Source of the DNA: Aliidongia sp035943795 | GTDB taxonomy: Bacteria > Pseudomonadota > Alphaproteobacteria > ATCC43930 > CGMCC-115725 | Reading direction: 5' to 3' | DNA length: 64,000 nucleotides | Assembly (NCBI RefSeq): GCF_035943795.1 | Contig: NZ_DASZBY010000036.1 | Coordinates: 44,110-108,109 of the forward strand | Shown here: in pieces, positions 39,338 through 50,200 of the stretch | How the letters are laid out: each line of letters begins with the position of its first letter | Numbering within the stretch: position 1 is the first letter of the stretch | Program-made: the position numbers and the translations under genes | Notes under the pieces: generated by a model | What the model saw: the letters and a program-made list of their open reading frames with translations, nothing else | Databases searched by the model: none | What the model was told of the DNA's origin: nothing

Positions 39338-42300
39338 GTGGCCGTTCCCAAGATCATCCCGTCCTTCTCGACCGGCGAGATCTCCCCGAAGCTGCTGGGT
39401 CGCGTCGATTTCGCGAAGGAACAGTCGGCCGCCGGCACCATGCGCAATATGTGGGTCGCCTATCAAGGGGGCGCCACCTCGCGCGCGGGAACGAAATTCT
39501 CGGGCTATTCCAAGCAGACCGGCAGAGCCGTGCCGCCGCGGCTCATCACGTTCCAGTTTTCGATCAACCAGGGCCTGGCGCTGGAGTTCGGCAACGAATA
39601 CATGCGGGTGCTGTCGAACGGCGAGTTCGTCACCAACCCACAGATCGCCATTGCAGGCGCGTCGCAATTCAACCCCGCCACCATCACCTTCGCCAATACC
39701 CAAGGCGTCTCGGCCGCGACGGCGAACAATGGCGGCGTCACGGTATCCTATGCGCCCGGCGATCAGATGGAGTTCGGCGGCGGCACCTATACCTCGATCG
39801 CGCTGCTCCAAGTCACGAACACCAAACTCCTGGCCCTGCTCAAGAACGCCGGCGGCACCGGCTATGTGGCGGGCGATACCATCCATCTCGCCGGCGGCGT
39901 GCAGACCACGCCCGTCGTGCTGACGGTCAACACCGTCACGGCCGGCGCCATTACGACCTTCACCATCACGAACCCGGGCGTCTTCGCATCGAACGCGCCG
40001 GGCGGGAAATTCACCCAGGCCAGCACGTCGGGCTCGGGAACCGGCGCCACGTTCCAGGCGGCATTGTTCGGCCCCAATGCGCTCTCGGTCGTCGTGCCTG
40101 GTGCCTATTCGGTCGTTGCCCCCAGCCCGGCCCCGCAGATCGTTTCCAGCGGCCTCGGCCAGGGCGTCACGTTCACCCTTACGTTCGCGCCGGTCCCTCC
40201 GGTCATGGTTGGAGATTGGATCTCGGTTGCCGGCGTGCGCGGCATGACGCAACTGAACGGCCAGACCTTCGTCGCCGCATCGGTCGTCGGCAGCGTCGTC
40301 ACCCTGGAAGACGTGTTCGGCAACCCGATTGATTCGACGGGCTTCGACCCCTATGTCTCGGGCGGCACCGGCGCCACGATCTACACCATGACGACGCCGT
40401 GGGGCGAGGACGACCTGGTCTATCTCAAATGGACGCAGTCGGCCGATGTCATGTCGATCTGCTGCGTCAACCAGAAGACCGGCACGGAATATCCGCCCCA
40501 GGACTTGAAGCGCATCACCGATAGCAATTGGACGATCGCGCCGCCCAATTTCTCATCGACCATCGCCGCTCCATCGGCGGCGAGCGGCACGACCACGGGA
40601 GCAGGGACGACCGACTACCAATATGTCGTGACCGCGATCAACACGGCGGACGGCACCGAAAGCAATCCCTCGCCGATCGCGGACGTGCCCTCGTCGGTCA
40701 ATATCGCGACCGTAGCCGGCGCCATCACCATCGCCTGGAATCCGGTAGCGGGCGCGTCGAGCTACAACATCTACAAGGCGCCCCCGGCATTCATGGGCAC
40801 GGTCCCGGCCGGGTCCTTGTTCGGGTTCGCCGGGCAGGCGTTCGGCGCGCAGTTCATCGACAACAACATCACGGCGGATTTCCAACAGACGCCGCCTCAG
40901 CACGAGAACCCGTTCGCGCGCAACGCGATCATCGCGCTGCCGATCCTGAACCCGGGCACGAACATCACCGCGATTTCGTCCATCGTCCTGACGAGCGCCA
41001 CCGGCTCGGGTTTCTCGGCGGTCCCGGTCGTGGTCGGCGGCCAGCTCGTCGCGGCGATCATCGAGGACGGCGGCCAGGACTATGTCTATGGCGTCGACAC
41101 GCTCACCATTACCGGCGTGTGGGATTCGCCGCCCAGCGTCACCTATAAGGTCGGGCCCGGATCCGGCACCTATCCGGGTGTCGTCGCCTATTTCCAGGAA
41201 CGCCGCGTCTACGGCTCCTCGACCAACCAGCCCGACACCTACTGGTTTTCCCAGCCGGGCGCCTTCACCAATTTCGACGCGCGCACGCCGACGATCGACA
41301 GCGACGCCATCACCGGCACGCCCTGGAGCGTCGAGGTCAACGGCATCCAGTGGATGATCTCGATGCCCGGCGGCCTGGTCGTGCTGACCGGGCTTGGCGC
41401 CTGGCAGTTGACCGGAGCGGGCGGATCGTCGCTCAATCCCCAGCCGATCACACCAGCCAACCAGCAGGCCCAGCCCCAGGCCTACAACGGCTGCTCGGCG
41501 ACCATCATGCCGATCAAGATCGATTACGACATCATCTTCAATCAGGCCAAGGGTTCGATCTTCCGGGATATTTCCTACAACTTTTTCACGAACATTTATA
41601 CCGGGACCGATCTCACCGAGCTGTCGTCCCACCTGTTCACCGGCTACACGTTCAAGCAGGCGGCCTGGTGCGAGGAACCCTACAAGCTGATGTGGGCCGT
41701 GCGCGACGACGGCTCCATGCTGAGCATGACCTATCTCAAGGTCCAGGAAGTCCAGGGCTGGGCGCGGCACGACACGCAAGGCCTGTTCCAGAGCATCTGC
41801 AGCGTCACGGAACCGCCCGTGGATGCGCTCTACCTGGCGGTCGAGCGGACGATCGATTTCAACACGTCCTACATGATCGAACGGATGGACAACCGCATCT
41901 GGTCGACGGCCGAGGATTGCTGGTGCGTCGATGCCGGACTGTCGCTGGCTCAACCGGCACCACCCTTCACGCTGACCGCGGACTCGGCTTCGGGCGCCGG
42001 CGCCATCGCGAATGTGTCGGTTTTCCTGGGCGGGCAGGATTATTCCGGCCTGACCACCGCCTCGATCGTCGATGACGACGGGCAGGGCGCCGGCACCGGC
42101 TGCACGCTCGGCTTGACGATCGTCGGCGGCATCATCACCGGCGTTGCGGTCCTGACCCAGGGCAAGAACTACAGCTTCCCAGTGATCGTGCTCACCGATC
42201 CAACCGGGGCGGGACAAGGGGCCGTGCTGCCGATCACGCTCGACACCAGCACGGTCTTCACCGCGTCCGGGCCGGCGTTCCAGGCGAGCGATGTCGGCTC

Positions 42301-43027
42301 GGTCATCCGGATGGGCGGCGGCATCGCCCAGGTCCTGAGCTTCTTCGGTCCAACCCAGGTCGTCGGCAATATCCTCTCGCCGATCGTCGCCACCGTGCCC
42401 AGCACCAGCGGAATGGTCCAGACCCAACCCGCCGGGTCCTGGACGATCACGCCGCCGACCCAGGTGATTTCCGGGCTCAACCATCTGGCGAACACGATCG
42501 TTACGGGCGTGGCCGATGGCAATGTGTTGTCGCCGCGGATCGTGACGAGCGACGGTCGCGTGTTCTTGGATCAGCCATCGAGCGCGGTCACGGTCGGGCT
42601 CGGGTTCAAGGCACAGATCCAGAGCGTCCAGCTCGATACCGGCGCGCCCACGGTCCAGGGCCAGCGCAAGGCGATCAAGGAAGTGACGGCGCGCATGGAA
42701 ATGTCCCGCGGCGTCGTGATGGGCGCCAACCAGCGCGACGGCAGCACCTTGAGCCCGCCGCAGATCGACGTGCCGTGGCGCAATCTTGACCCCGTTCCAG
42801 ACTATGTCTCGGGCGCGCCCAGGAAGCCGTTCAATGCGCTCTGCGCCCCGCTCTATACCGGCGACCGGCGCATTCCGGTGAAGGGCGGCTTCTCCAAGGC
42901 CGGTCAGGTCTGCATGCAGCAGTCAAATCCCCTGCCGATGAACGTGCTGGCCTTCGTCCCGCAGGTCCTGTTCGGCGACACGCCCGAGGAAAGCCCGCAG
43001 CCGCGCAACCGGGGGCGCCAGCAGTGA
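39338..43027 (+). CDS. Tail nozzle protein (tail tubular protein B-like), enlarged
   Basis: 1229 residues, GTG start right after the previous stop. KIIPSFSTGEISPKLLGRVD and GGATSRAGTKFSGYSKQTGR at the N-terminus are the gp12/nozzle signature; T7 gp12 is shorter (about 790 residues). About residues 410-485 are a fibronectin-III-like domain (VVTAINTADGTESNPSPIAD; ASSYNIYKA). Further Gly-rich inserted repeats (GGTGYVAGD; GGQDYVYGVDT; GGQDYSGLTTAS) look like surface insertions. It forms the distal tail tube and carries fibres. Confidence 0.8.
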   Translation: MAVPKIIPSFSTGEISPKLLGRVDFAKEQSAAGTMRNMWVAYQGGATSRAGTKFSGYSKQTGRAVPPRLITFQFSINQGLALEFGNEYMRVLSNGEFVTNPQIAIAGASQFNPATITFANTQGVSAATANNGGVTVSYAPGDQMEFGGGTYTSIALLQVTNTKLLALLKNAGGTGYVAGDTIHLAGGVQTTPVVLTVNTVTAGAITTFTITNPGVFASNAPGGKFTQASTSGSGTGATFQAALFGPNALSVVVPGAYSVVAPSPAPQIVSSGLGQGVTFTLTFAPVPPVMVGDWISVAGVRGMTQLNGQTFVAASVVGSVVTLEDVFGNPIDSTGFDPYVSGGTGATIYTMTTPWGEDDLVYLKWTQSADVMSICCVNQKTGTEYPPQDLKRITDSNWTIAPPNFSSTIAAPSAASGTTTGAGTTDYQYVVTAINTADGTESNPSPIADVPSSVNIATVAGAITIAWNPVAGASSYNIYKAPPAFMGTVPAGSLFGFAGQAFGAQFIDNNITADFQQTPPQHENPFARNAIIALPILNPGTNITAISSIVLTSATGSGFSAVPVVVGGQLVAAIIEDGGQDYVYGVDTLTITGVWDSPPSVTYKVGPGSGTYPGVVAYFQERRVYGSSTNQPDTYWFSQPGAFTNFDARTPTIDSDAITGTPWSVEVNGIQWMISMPGGLVVLTGLGAWQLTGAGGSSLNPQPITPANQQAQPQAYNGCSATIMPIKIDYDIIFNQAKGSIFRDISYNFFTNIYTGTDLTELSSHLFTGYTFKQAAWCEEPYKLMWAVRDDGSMLSMTYLKVQEVQGWARHDTQGLFQSICSVTEPPVDALYLAVERTIDFNTSYMIERMDNRIWSTAEDCWCVDAGLSLAQPAPPFTLTADSASGAGAIANVSVFLGGQDYSGLTTASIVDDDGQGAGTGCTLGLTIVGGIITGVAVLTQGKNYSFPVIVLTDPTGAGQGAVLPITLDTSTVFTASGPAFQASDVGSVIRMGGGIAQVLSFFGPTQVVGNILSPIVATVPSTSGMVQTQPAGSWTITPPTQVISGLNHLANTIVTGVADGNVLSPRIVTSDGRVFLDQPSSAVTVGLGFKAQIQSVQLDTGAPTVQGQRKAIKEVTARMEMSRGVVMGANQRDGSTLSPPQIDVPWRNLDPVPDYVSGAPRKPFNALCAPLYTGDRRIPVKGGFSKAGQVCMQQSNPLPMNVLAFVPQVLFGDTPEESPQPRNRGRQQ

Positions 43028-43479
43028 GCTACCTGATCCAGCCGGCGACCCTCGCGCACGTGCGCGCGCTGGCGCCCAGGTTGAGGGAGGGCGACCGGGC
43101 CGAGGTCGAGGCGGTGGGAGCAAAGCCGCGCCACCTGATGCACAAGCTCTGGCGCACGTCCCACACGAGGCGCACCGCGTTCGTCGATGGCGAGATCGCG
43201 GCGATGTGGGGCTGTGCCGGAACGCTTCTCTCGCCGATCGGAGAAATCTGGCTGCTGACGGCGCCCCCGGTCGAGCGCGTGCCTGTCGCTTTTGTCAAGG
43301 AAGCGCGACGCGGCATCTCGGAAATGCTTGAAACCCATGCTATCCTGGTCAGCGGGGTGCTCGCGAGCTACGGCCGGGCAATCCGCCTCATGGAAATTCT
43401 GGGTTTCGAAATCGGCGCTGAATATTCAATGCCGTGCGGAGCCTTGTTTCGGGAGCTTCGGATGGAGCGGTCCGCTTGA
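43024..43479 (+). CDS. GNAT-fold virion protein, T7 gp13-like (DUF2833)
   Basis: 151 residues, GTG overlapping the nozzle stop. RTAFVDGEIAAMWGCAGTLL, then SPIGEIWLLTAPPVERVPV and YGRAIRLMEILGFEIGAEYS match gp13-type phage proteins with an acetyltransferase-like fold. In T7 gp13 is an assembly protein for the internal core. Acetyltransferase activity is not implied. It stands at the start of the ejection gene block. Confidence 0.75.
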   Translation: MSYLIQPATLAHVRALAPRLREGDRAEVEAVGAKPRHLMHKLWRTSHTRRTAFVDGEIAAMWGCAGTLLSPIGEIWLLTAPPVERVPVAFVKEARRGISEMLETHAILVSGVLASYGRAIRLMEILGFEIGAEYSMPCGALFRELRMERSA

Positions 43480-44045
43480 AGCATTTCACGCTGATTGCCG
43501 ACCGGATGCCGATCGCACCGCTCCTGGGACAGATGGAAGATCACCCGGAGTTGTGGGACGCCTACCAGTTCCGCAAACAGGCCGATGGCACCCCGCATTC
43601 GGGCATGTCGGACATCTGGGTGCGTTACCGGCCGCAGAACGAATTGACCGACCATGCCAGCTACAAGGTGCCGCATCTGGCGGACTGGTGGCCGGCCTGG
43701 TCGAAGCTGCCGGCCTTGAAGCCGATCGTGTTCGACCTGATGCGATGCGTCGAGGGCACGGCGCTCGGGGGAATTTTCATCACCCGGATTCCGCCGGGCG
43801 GCGAGATCCTGCCGCATACCGACGACGGCTGGCACGTCGAGACCTTCTCGAAATTCTACGTCTCGCTCAAATCCTCGCCCGGAGCGACGTTCTGGTGCGA
43901 CCACGACGGGGTCCGGGAAAGCCTGGAGCCGAAGCCCGGCGAGTGCTGGGTGTTCGACAATCGAAAGCGCCATGGCGTGAAGAACGACAGCAGCGAAGAC
44001 CGGATCACGCTGATCATCTGCATCCGGACGGAGCATTTCCGATGA
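43476..44045 (+). CDS. Aspartyl/asparaginyl beta-hydroxylase-like dioxygenase
   Basis: 189 residues, TTG start overlapping the previous stop. The iron-binding and 2-oxoglutarate residues of the AspH fold are in place: His114 and Asp116 in LPHTDDGWH, His166 in RKRHGVK and Arg176 in EDRITLII. GECWVFDNRKRHGVKNDSSE is the typical block around the distal His. It may hydroxylate Asp or Asn of a phage or host protein; substrate unknown. It lies between two virion genes and is coupled to a cupin gene by a 4-nt overlap. Confidence 0.75.
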   Translation: MKHFTLIADRMPIAPLLGQMEDHPELWDAYQFRKQADGTPHSGMSDIWVRYRPQNELTDHASYKVPHLADWWPAWSKLPALKPIVFDLMRCVEGTALGGIFITRIPPGGEILPHTDDGWHVETFSKFYVSLKSSPGATFWCDHDGVRESLEPKPGECWVFDNRKRHGVKNDSSEDRITLIICIRTEHFR

Positions 44046-44407
44046 AGCTTTCCCTGCTGCCGGCCGAAGAACAGCCGGTGACGATCGACACCAAGATGGC
44101 CGACGGCGTGTTCGCGAAGTCGATCCTGGTGCGCGAGGCCGACACGGTCATCCCGCAGCACGCCCATGCCTACGACCATTCGAGCTTTCTGGCATCGGGC
44201 GCCGTTCGGGCCTGGGCCGACGACGTGCTGCTGGGGGATTTCCAGGCGCCCGAGGGCATCCTGATCCGCGCTGGTGTGAAGCACCGCTTCCAAACCCTGG
44301 CTCCCTTCACGGTGATCATCTGCATCCACAACCTGCATGGCGAGGAAGCGGTCAAGATCCTGGAAGAGCATCAACTCGACGCGGCCGATCTCGTGGAGGC
44401 TTTCTAG
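44042..44407 (+). CDS. Cupin-fold protein
   Basis: 121 residues. Cupin motif-like blocks HAHAYDHSSFLASGAVRAWA and GILIRAGVKHRFQTLAPFTV are visible, with His residues that may bind a metal. A second, related cupin-like gene lies at 53922. It is coupled to the dioxygenase gene (ATGA). It may be a virion stabiliser or a partner of the dioxygenase. Confidence 0.6.
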   Translation: MKLSLLPAEEQPVTIDTKMADGVFAKSILVREADTVIPQHAHAYDHSSFLASGAVRAWADDVLLGDFQAPEGILIRAGVKHRFQTLAPFTVIICIHNLHGEEAVKILEEHQLDAADLVEAF

Positions 44408-45021
44408 TGCCGGTAGGATTTTCAGCGGCAACCTATGCGGCCGCGGCCGCCATCGCGGGCGCCGCCGTTTCCGCTTACGGACAGATCTCGTCAGCCAACT
44501 CGGCGGCGTCCAGCGCGAATTATCAAGCCCAGATCGCCAAGAACAACGCGACGATCGCGAAGCAGAACGAGGAATACGCGACCGAGGCGGGATCCGCTCA
44601 ATCCGAAATGGTCGGCATCAAGGGGGCGGCGGCCGGCGGCCGGATCAAGGCGCAGCAGTCCGCGAACGGTGTCGACGTGAATAGCGGATCCGCCGTCGCC
44701 GTGCAGAAGGGCCAGCGTTCGGCCGGCGCGCTCGACCAGCAGACCGCGGCGAACAATGCCTTCCTGCAGGCCTATGGCTATCGATCCCAGGTCGCGACCG
44801 ATCAGGCCGTGTCCGGGCTCGACAGTTCGGAAGCCAGCAGCGATCAAACGGCCGGCGCGTTGGGTGCGGGCGGCACTCTGCTGAATGGCGCGTCGAGCAT
44901 CGGGTTCAAATGGCTCGGTTCGCAGAATCCGTCCAGTGGCGGTTTTGGCGCGACCAACCAGATCGGGGCGAGCGGCTCTGCCTCGCAGACCGACGGCGGA
45001 TTTGCGGTGGGTCCCGTCTAG
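44407..45021 (+). CDS. Internal virion (ejection) protein, gp14-like
   Basis: 204 residues, GTG start. A hydrophobic Ala-rich start (AATYAAAAAIAGAAVSAYGQ) is followed by SSANYQAQIAKNNATIAKQN and helical Ala/Gln-rich sequence, the usual makeup of T7 gp14-type proteins. These are ejected first and form a pore in the outer membrane. The C-terminus is Gly/Ser-rich. Confidence 0.7.
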   Translation: MPVGFSAATYAAAAAIAGAAVSAYGQISSANSAASSANYQAQIAKNNATIAKQNEEYATEAGSAQSEMVGIKGAAAGGRIKAQQSANGVDVNSGSAVAVQKGQRSAGALDQQTAANNAFLQAYGYRSQVATDQAVSGLDSSEASSDQTAGALGAGGTLLNGASSIGFKWLGSQNPSSGGFGATNQIGASGSASQTDGGFAVGPV

Positions 45022-47208
45022 ATGGCCGTCGTCAACGACGAATCCGGGATCCCGACGGTCACGCCGCAGGACAATCTCCCGAACGACTACCTGAACGTCC
45101 AGTCGAACCCGAACCAATTTGGGGCACAGATCGGGCAGGGCGAGGAAAAGCTGGGCGCCGGCGCGCTCACGGCGGGCAAGTTCTTCGGCCAGGTCGCTGC
45201 CGACAATGCGACCAACGGCTACCAGGACGCGGCTTCGAAGATCCTTCATGGTGATCCGAACAAGATGGTTCCGGGCCCGGACGGGCAGATGCAGCCGGAT
45301 ACCGGATATCTGGGGCTGAGGGGTCGCGCCGCCTTGGATGCGCGGCCGCAGGTCGAGCAGCAGCTTGACGATCTGATGACGCAGACCCGTTCCGGTTTGC
45401 AGACCCCGGACCAGGAACTGCAGTTCGACAATTTCTCCCGGCGGTATCGCTCGTACCTGGGCGGCCAGATCGGGTCTCATGCCGACCAGCAGGCAAATCA
45501 GTGGTACGGCGAGGTGAACCAGGCCTCGGCCAATCTGGCGCTCAACCATATCGCGACGAATGCCGACAATCCCGACGAGGTCAACCACGGCACGGCCGAT
45601 CTGATGAGCGCCCGGATCAAGCAGGCGCAGCTCCAGGGCGGCGGCGACCAGTTGGTTTCGCAGGCGCTCGCCAGTTCCCGCCAGGACGCGGTCAAGGCGC
45701 AGGTTGAGGCGCTGGCGGTGAAGAACCCGATGCAGGCGATGAGCGTGCTCGACCAGAACAAGGACGCGGCCGGGCAGGCCTACGAGCCCTTGGCGCAGCA
45801 GTTGCGGACGCGCGTCAACCAGCAGGTCGGCGTGACCGTGGCGAAGCAGGCCATCGCCGAAGCCGGCTCGAACATGGGCGGCGTGCCCAATGCCAACGGG
45901 CTGATGCAGATCCCGAACGCCTCCCCGCAGAGCGTGCCGATCAAGCAGGCGATCCTGGGCCAGGAGAGCGGCAACAACTCGAACGTGGCGTCCAGCATCA
46001 ACGGCGCGGTCGGCCCAGGGCAGATCATGCCGGCGACCTTCGCGGCCTATGCCCAGCCCGGCGAGAGCATCACCAACCCGGCGGACAATCGCGCGGTGTC
46101 GGGCCGGATCATCGACGACCTGTCGGCCAAGTTCGGCGGCGACCCTGAGCGGATCGCGGTCGGGTATTTCTCCGGACCCGGCAACGTGGCGCCTCCGGGA
46201 AGCCCGACGCCCTGGATCAACAACCGGATCGACGGCAACGGCAAGTCGGTCTCGTCCTATGTCTCGGACGTGATGCAGCGGACAGGTGTCGCGGGCACCG
46301 GATCGAGCCTCAAGGCCGGCGCCTATGATCGCGTGCTGTCGATGACGGCGGACAATCCCGAGGCCCAGCGCATTGCGCTCTCCTATGTGAACGAGCAGTC
46401 GAACGCCGCGAACGTTGCCGCGATGGCCGATGCCAAGGCACGGACGGATGCAAGCAACCAGGCGGCAAACGGCTACGTCACCAAGATCCTGACGGGCAAT
46501 GCTGCAGCTGTGGTGCCAGCCATCGCGCAGGATCCGAACCTGACCTGGGAAACCAAGGAGCGTCTGACCGACATCGCCGACAAGCACATGAAGGGCGAGA
46601 TCGACCACGACACCAAGAGCTATGGTCCGGGCTTCTGGGATGCCTACAAGTCCGTGACGGCGCCTCAGGGCGATCCCACGCGCATTGCCGACCAGAACCA
46701 GATCCTGCGGCGGGCCGGCCCGGGCGGGGATCTATCGCTGTCGGGTGCCGAGAAGCTGATTGGCGTCATGCAGGGCAAAGGCACTGCTGAAGGCGAGGCC
46801 GAGAGCCAGTTGCAGAAGCAGTTCTTCCTATCGGCCAAAAACCAGCTGTCCGGCGCCGACGATGGTATGCACATCAAGGATCCGAAGGGCGACCAGCTCT
46901 ACCTGACCTTCATGACCCAGGCATTCCCGGCGATCCAGGCGGCGAAGGCGGCAGGGAAAAGCACGAGCGAGATCTACGATCCGAACGGCCCGATCGCGAA
47001 ATTGGCCGAGCCCTTGAAGCGCAATCCTGCGCAGCGGATGGCCGACATGATGCAGGGTGGCGACGTAGCGGCGCGGGGCTTGAAGGACATCATCGCCGAC
47101 GTGCAGGCGAACAAGATCAGCTCCGATGCCGGCAAGGCTGAAGCGATCAGGCTCGGTCTCGTCGCGCCCGATGCCGCAGCCGCTCCGACCGTGCCGGTGA
47201 TGCAGTAA
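45022..47208 (+). CDS. Internal virion protein with lytic transglycosylase domain
   Basis: 728 residues. Residues of about 305-405 form an SLT-type transglycosylase: catalytic Glu315 in ILGQESGNNS, then GAVGPGQIMPATFAAY and IAVGYFSGPGNV. This domain would open the peptidoglycan during DNA entry, as in T7 gp16. The rest is helical, Gln/Ala-rich sequence as in gp15-like proteins. Here the enzyme domain is on the mid-sized internal protein and not on the largest one. Confidence 0.85.
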   Translation: MAVVNDESGIPTVTPQDNLPNDYLNVQSNPNQFGAQIGQGEEKLGAGALTAGKFFGQVAADNATNGYQDAASKILHGDPNKMVPGPDGQMQPDTGYLGLRGRAALDARPQVEQQLDDLMTQTRSGLQTPDQELQFDNFSRRYRSYLGGQIGSHADQQANQWYGEVNQASANLALNHIATNADNPDEVNHGTADLMSARIKQAQLQGGGDQLVSQALASSRQDAVKAQVEALAVKNPMQAMSVLDQNKDAAGQAYEPLAQQLRTRVNQQVGVTVAKQAIAEAGSNMGGVPNANGLMQIPNASPQSVPIKQAILGQESGNNSNVASSINGAVGPGQIMPATFAAYAQPGESITNPADNRAVSGRIIDDLSAKFGGDPERIAVGYFSGPGNVAPPGSPTPWINNRIDGNGKSVSSYVSDVMQRTGVAGTGSSLKAGAYDRVLSMTADNPEAQRIALSYVNEQSNAANVAAMADAKARTDASNQAANGYVTKILTGNAAAVVPAIAQDPNLTWETKERLTDIADKHMKGEIDHDTKSYGPGFWDAYKSVTAPQGDPTRIADQNQILRRAGPGGDLSLSGAEKLIGVMQGKGTAEGEAESQLQKQFFLSAKNQLSGADDGMHIKDPKGDQLYLTFMTQAFPAIQAAKAAGKSTSEIYDPNGPIAKLAEPLKRNPAQRMADMMQGGDVAARGLKDIIADVQANKISSDAGKAEAIRLGLVAPDAAAAPTVPVMQ

Positions 47209-50200
47209 TGCCCGACGGTTTGCCGACCTGGGACCAAGCGATCAGCGCGGCACCGCAAGCCGCGCCGCCGCCGACCCTGCCGACCTGGGACAAGGCGTTT
47301 TCGGATGCGACCGCGCCGAATCCGTTCATGACCGCGCTCAGTGCCGGCGCCGAGATCGCCAACAACGGGCTTGCCGCCGAAGCCGGTGCGGGCGCCACGG
47401 TTCCTCCGTCGTCCGCCGCGACCGATCAGTTCCTGGCGACGACGGCGGTCGGCCGGGTGCTCGATGCGTTCGGCCAGGGCGCCAAGCAGGGCTGGGGCGC
47501 CGAACCGCTCGGCATGTCGCCCGATACCGAGGCTTTCATGAAGAAGGCCGGCCTGTTCAACGATTTCCAGGATGGCCATACCGGCATCATGAAGTCGTTC
47601 AACGAGGCGATCCTGCGCCCGGCGGCAACCACGCTCGACGCCGGGATGCGCGCCGGAAGTGCCGTGTTCGGCGCCTATAGCGGCGCGGTCGCACAGGCGG
47701 GCGCCGAGGTCGGCGCGCCCCGTCTTGGGCGTGATCTGGCGGCGCTCCCTGAGTTCATGATGGGGCATCCCGAGGGGATCAGTCCGGTTCCCCATGCGAT
47801 CGACCTGCCGGCAGCCCGCTCCCTCGGCGTCATCGGAGAGGGCGAGGGCGGCTATTTCGATACGTCCGTCCCGACGCCGCGCACGCTGGACGATCGAGCG
47901 GCCGCAGCGAAGACCCAGGCGCAGGCCCTCCAGGAACAGGCACCCGAGAACGCAGGCGCCGGAGAAGCCACCCCGCCGGCAACGCCGCCCGACATCCACG
48001 CCATCGCCCGCCAGATCGCGCCGGACACGTTCAGTGAATATGATGCGCTCGCTCAGCAGCAGGCGGATATGCGGAACGTCGTATCCGGGCGCGTGGCGGA
48101 CAGCCAGGCCGAGGTCGCGGACCAGTTCAAGGCCAAGCTCGACCCGGCCCAGCAGACGGTCGATGACCTGCAGCGCCAGCTGGAAGGCTTCCAGAAGGCC
48201 GGCAACGAGTCCAAGGCCAAGCTGGTCACGAACCGGCTCGCCAAGGCCCAGGACGCGCTGGACAGCGTGCAGTCCGACATGGCGGATGCGCAGGATGCGG
48301 CGGCGCGCGCGGCCCGGACCGACCTGGCGGCCGACATGCAGAAGATCGACTTCCGCATGCGCGATCTGGCGCCGGATGTCTCGGACGCCTATCGCCGGGC
48401 GCAGGGCTATATCGAGGATGGCCAGGAACCGCCGGTGTCGGCGAGCGCGGAGCCGACTGCTGCCGCTCCGATCGAGCCCCAGGCGTCGCCAGAGCCCGTT
48501 GCCGCACAGCCGCAGGAGACGGCCCAGCCCGCCGCCGCGCCGGCCGATGCCGTTGCCCAGCAGGCCGACGCTGCAAGCGCCCCCGCGGCCGCTCCCGAGC
48601 CCTCGCCGAGCATCGTCGCGGACGTGACCCGGCAACTGGACCAGGCCGGGCGCCCGTCTGACGAATCCTATGCTGCGGCCCAATTGGTCGCCGCCCATTA
48701 CGAAGCGCGCGCGTCCCGGTTCGGTGGGGATCTGGGGACGCCCGAGGAAATGTACCAGCGGGACGGCGCTAAGGTGGTCGGCGGTGACACCGGCGGCCGC
48801 AACGGCGCCGCGCAGGGCAAGGCGTTCATCAAGAACGGCAAGACCACGATCACGCTGTTCGAGAAGGCCGACGCATCGACGTTCCTGCACGAGACCGGCC
48901 ATCACTGGCTGGAAGAACTGATGTCGGATGCCAAGAACGAAAAGGCGCCGGACGACCTGAAGGCTGACGCGCAGACGGTCCGATCCTGGTTGGGCGCCGA
49001 GGACGGTGCCGACATCAAGCGCGGCCAGCACGAGAAGTTCGCCCGAGGGTTCGAGCGCTACCTGATGGAAGGCGTCGCACCATCGAAGGAACTGGCCGGC
49101 GTGTTCGCCAAGTTCAAGGACTGGCTGACCAAGATCTACCAGACCGTGTCCCGTCTGAAAGCTCCGATCAACGACGACATCCGCGATGTGTTCAATCGGC
49201 TGATCTCGGCCAATCCGGAGAAGACCGTCATTGCGCCGGAGCGCGAGATCAGCAAGAATTTCGCCGACATCCACGAAGCCGAAGCCGCCAGCACTCCCCC
49301 GGAGAAGGCGGCCGCGGTCGCGGATGGTATCGACAGCGAAGTGCTGCATATCGCGGCCGAGAAGAAACCGGATATCCATGGCGAACTCAGTGGAACAGGC
49401 CCAGGCAGCCCTGGCGGAGAGCCGCCGGCGGACTCAGGTGCTTCAGGTGGCGCAGATGCGGCCGAACCAGTCCCCGCAGGATCTGGCGGTGCTGCAGAAC
49501 CTGGAGCGGTCCCAACGGGCGGCGACGGCGCTCAGGGTGAAGGCGCTGACGTTCGAACAGCAGCAGGCAGCGCAAGCCGGACTGCCGCCGGAAGCGATCG
49601 GGGAGAGCAGCCCACCGGCCCCCACGCCATTCTCCCCGAGCCCGAATCCCAATACGTAGACAAAGCCGGGAACATCCGGCTCGACAATCTCGGCACGTCC
49701 GAGGATGTCAACGCGGCCATGCGGGAAGAGGCCGAACTCCACAACGACTTCTACGCCGCGCGCCGCGGTGTCGTCTCCGATCGAGACGTGATGGATCTGG
49801 CCGATGCCATGGGCGTCCAGGCCAGGGAGATCAACCTCCAGAAGCTGCGCGACATGTCGGTGAACGACGGCATTCCGTTGGCGGCCCGCGTTCGGGTCGG
49901 GCGCCTGATGCTGGTCGATGCCGCGACGGCGGTTTCCGACCTGATGCGCAACGGCGATCCTGGCAACCCGGCCGACATCGAAGCCTACGTCACCTCGCGC
50001 AACCGCCTCATCATGATCCAGGAGACAGTGAGCGGCATCACGGCGGAGATCGGTCGCGGCCTTAGGGCGTTCCAGAGCCTGGGTGCCGGCGCGGTCCAGG
50101 AAGCCAAGGCGATCGGCGATTACCTCAAGGAAAATACCGGCAAGACCCTGTTCCAGATCCAGAACGAGATGAAGCTCGGCAAGAAGCTCGACACGCCGGC

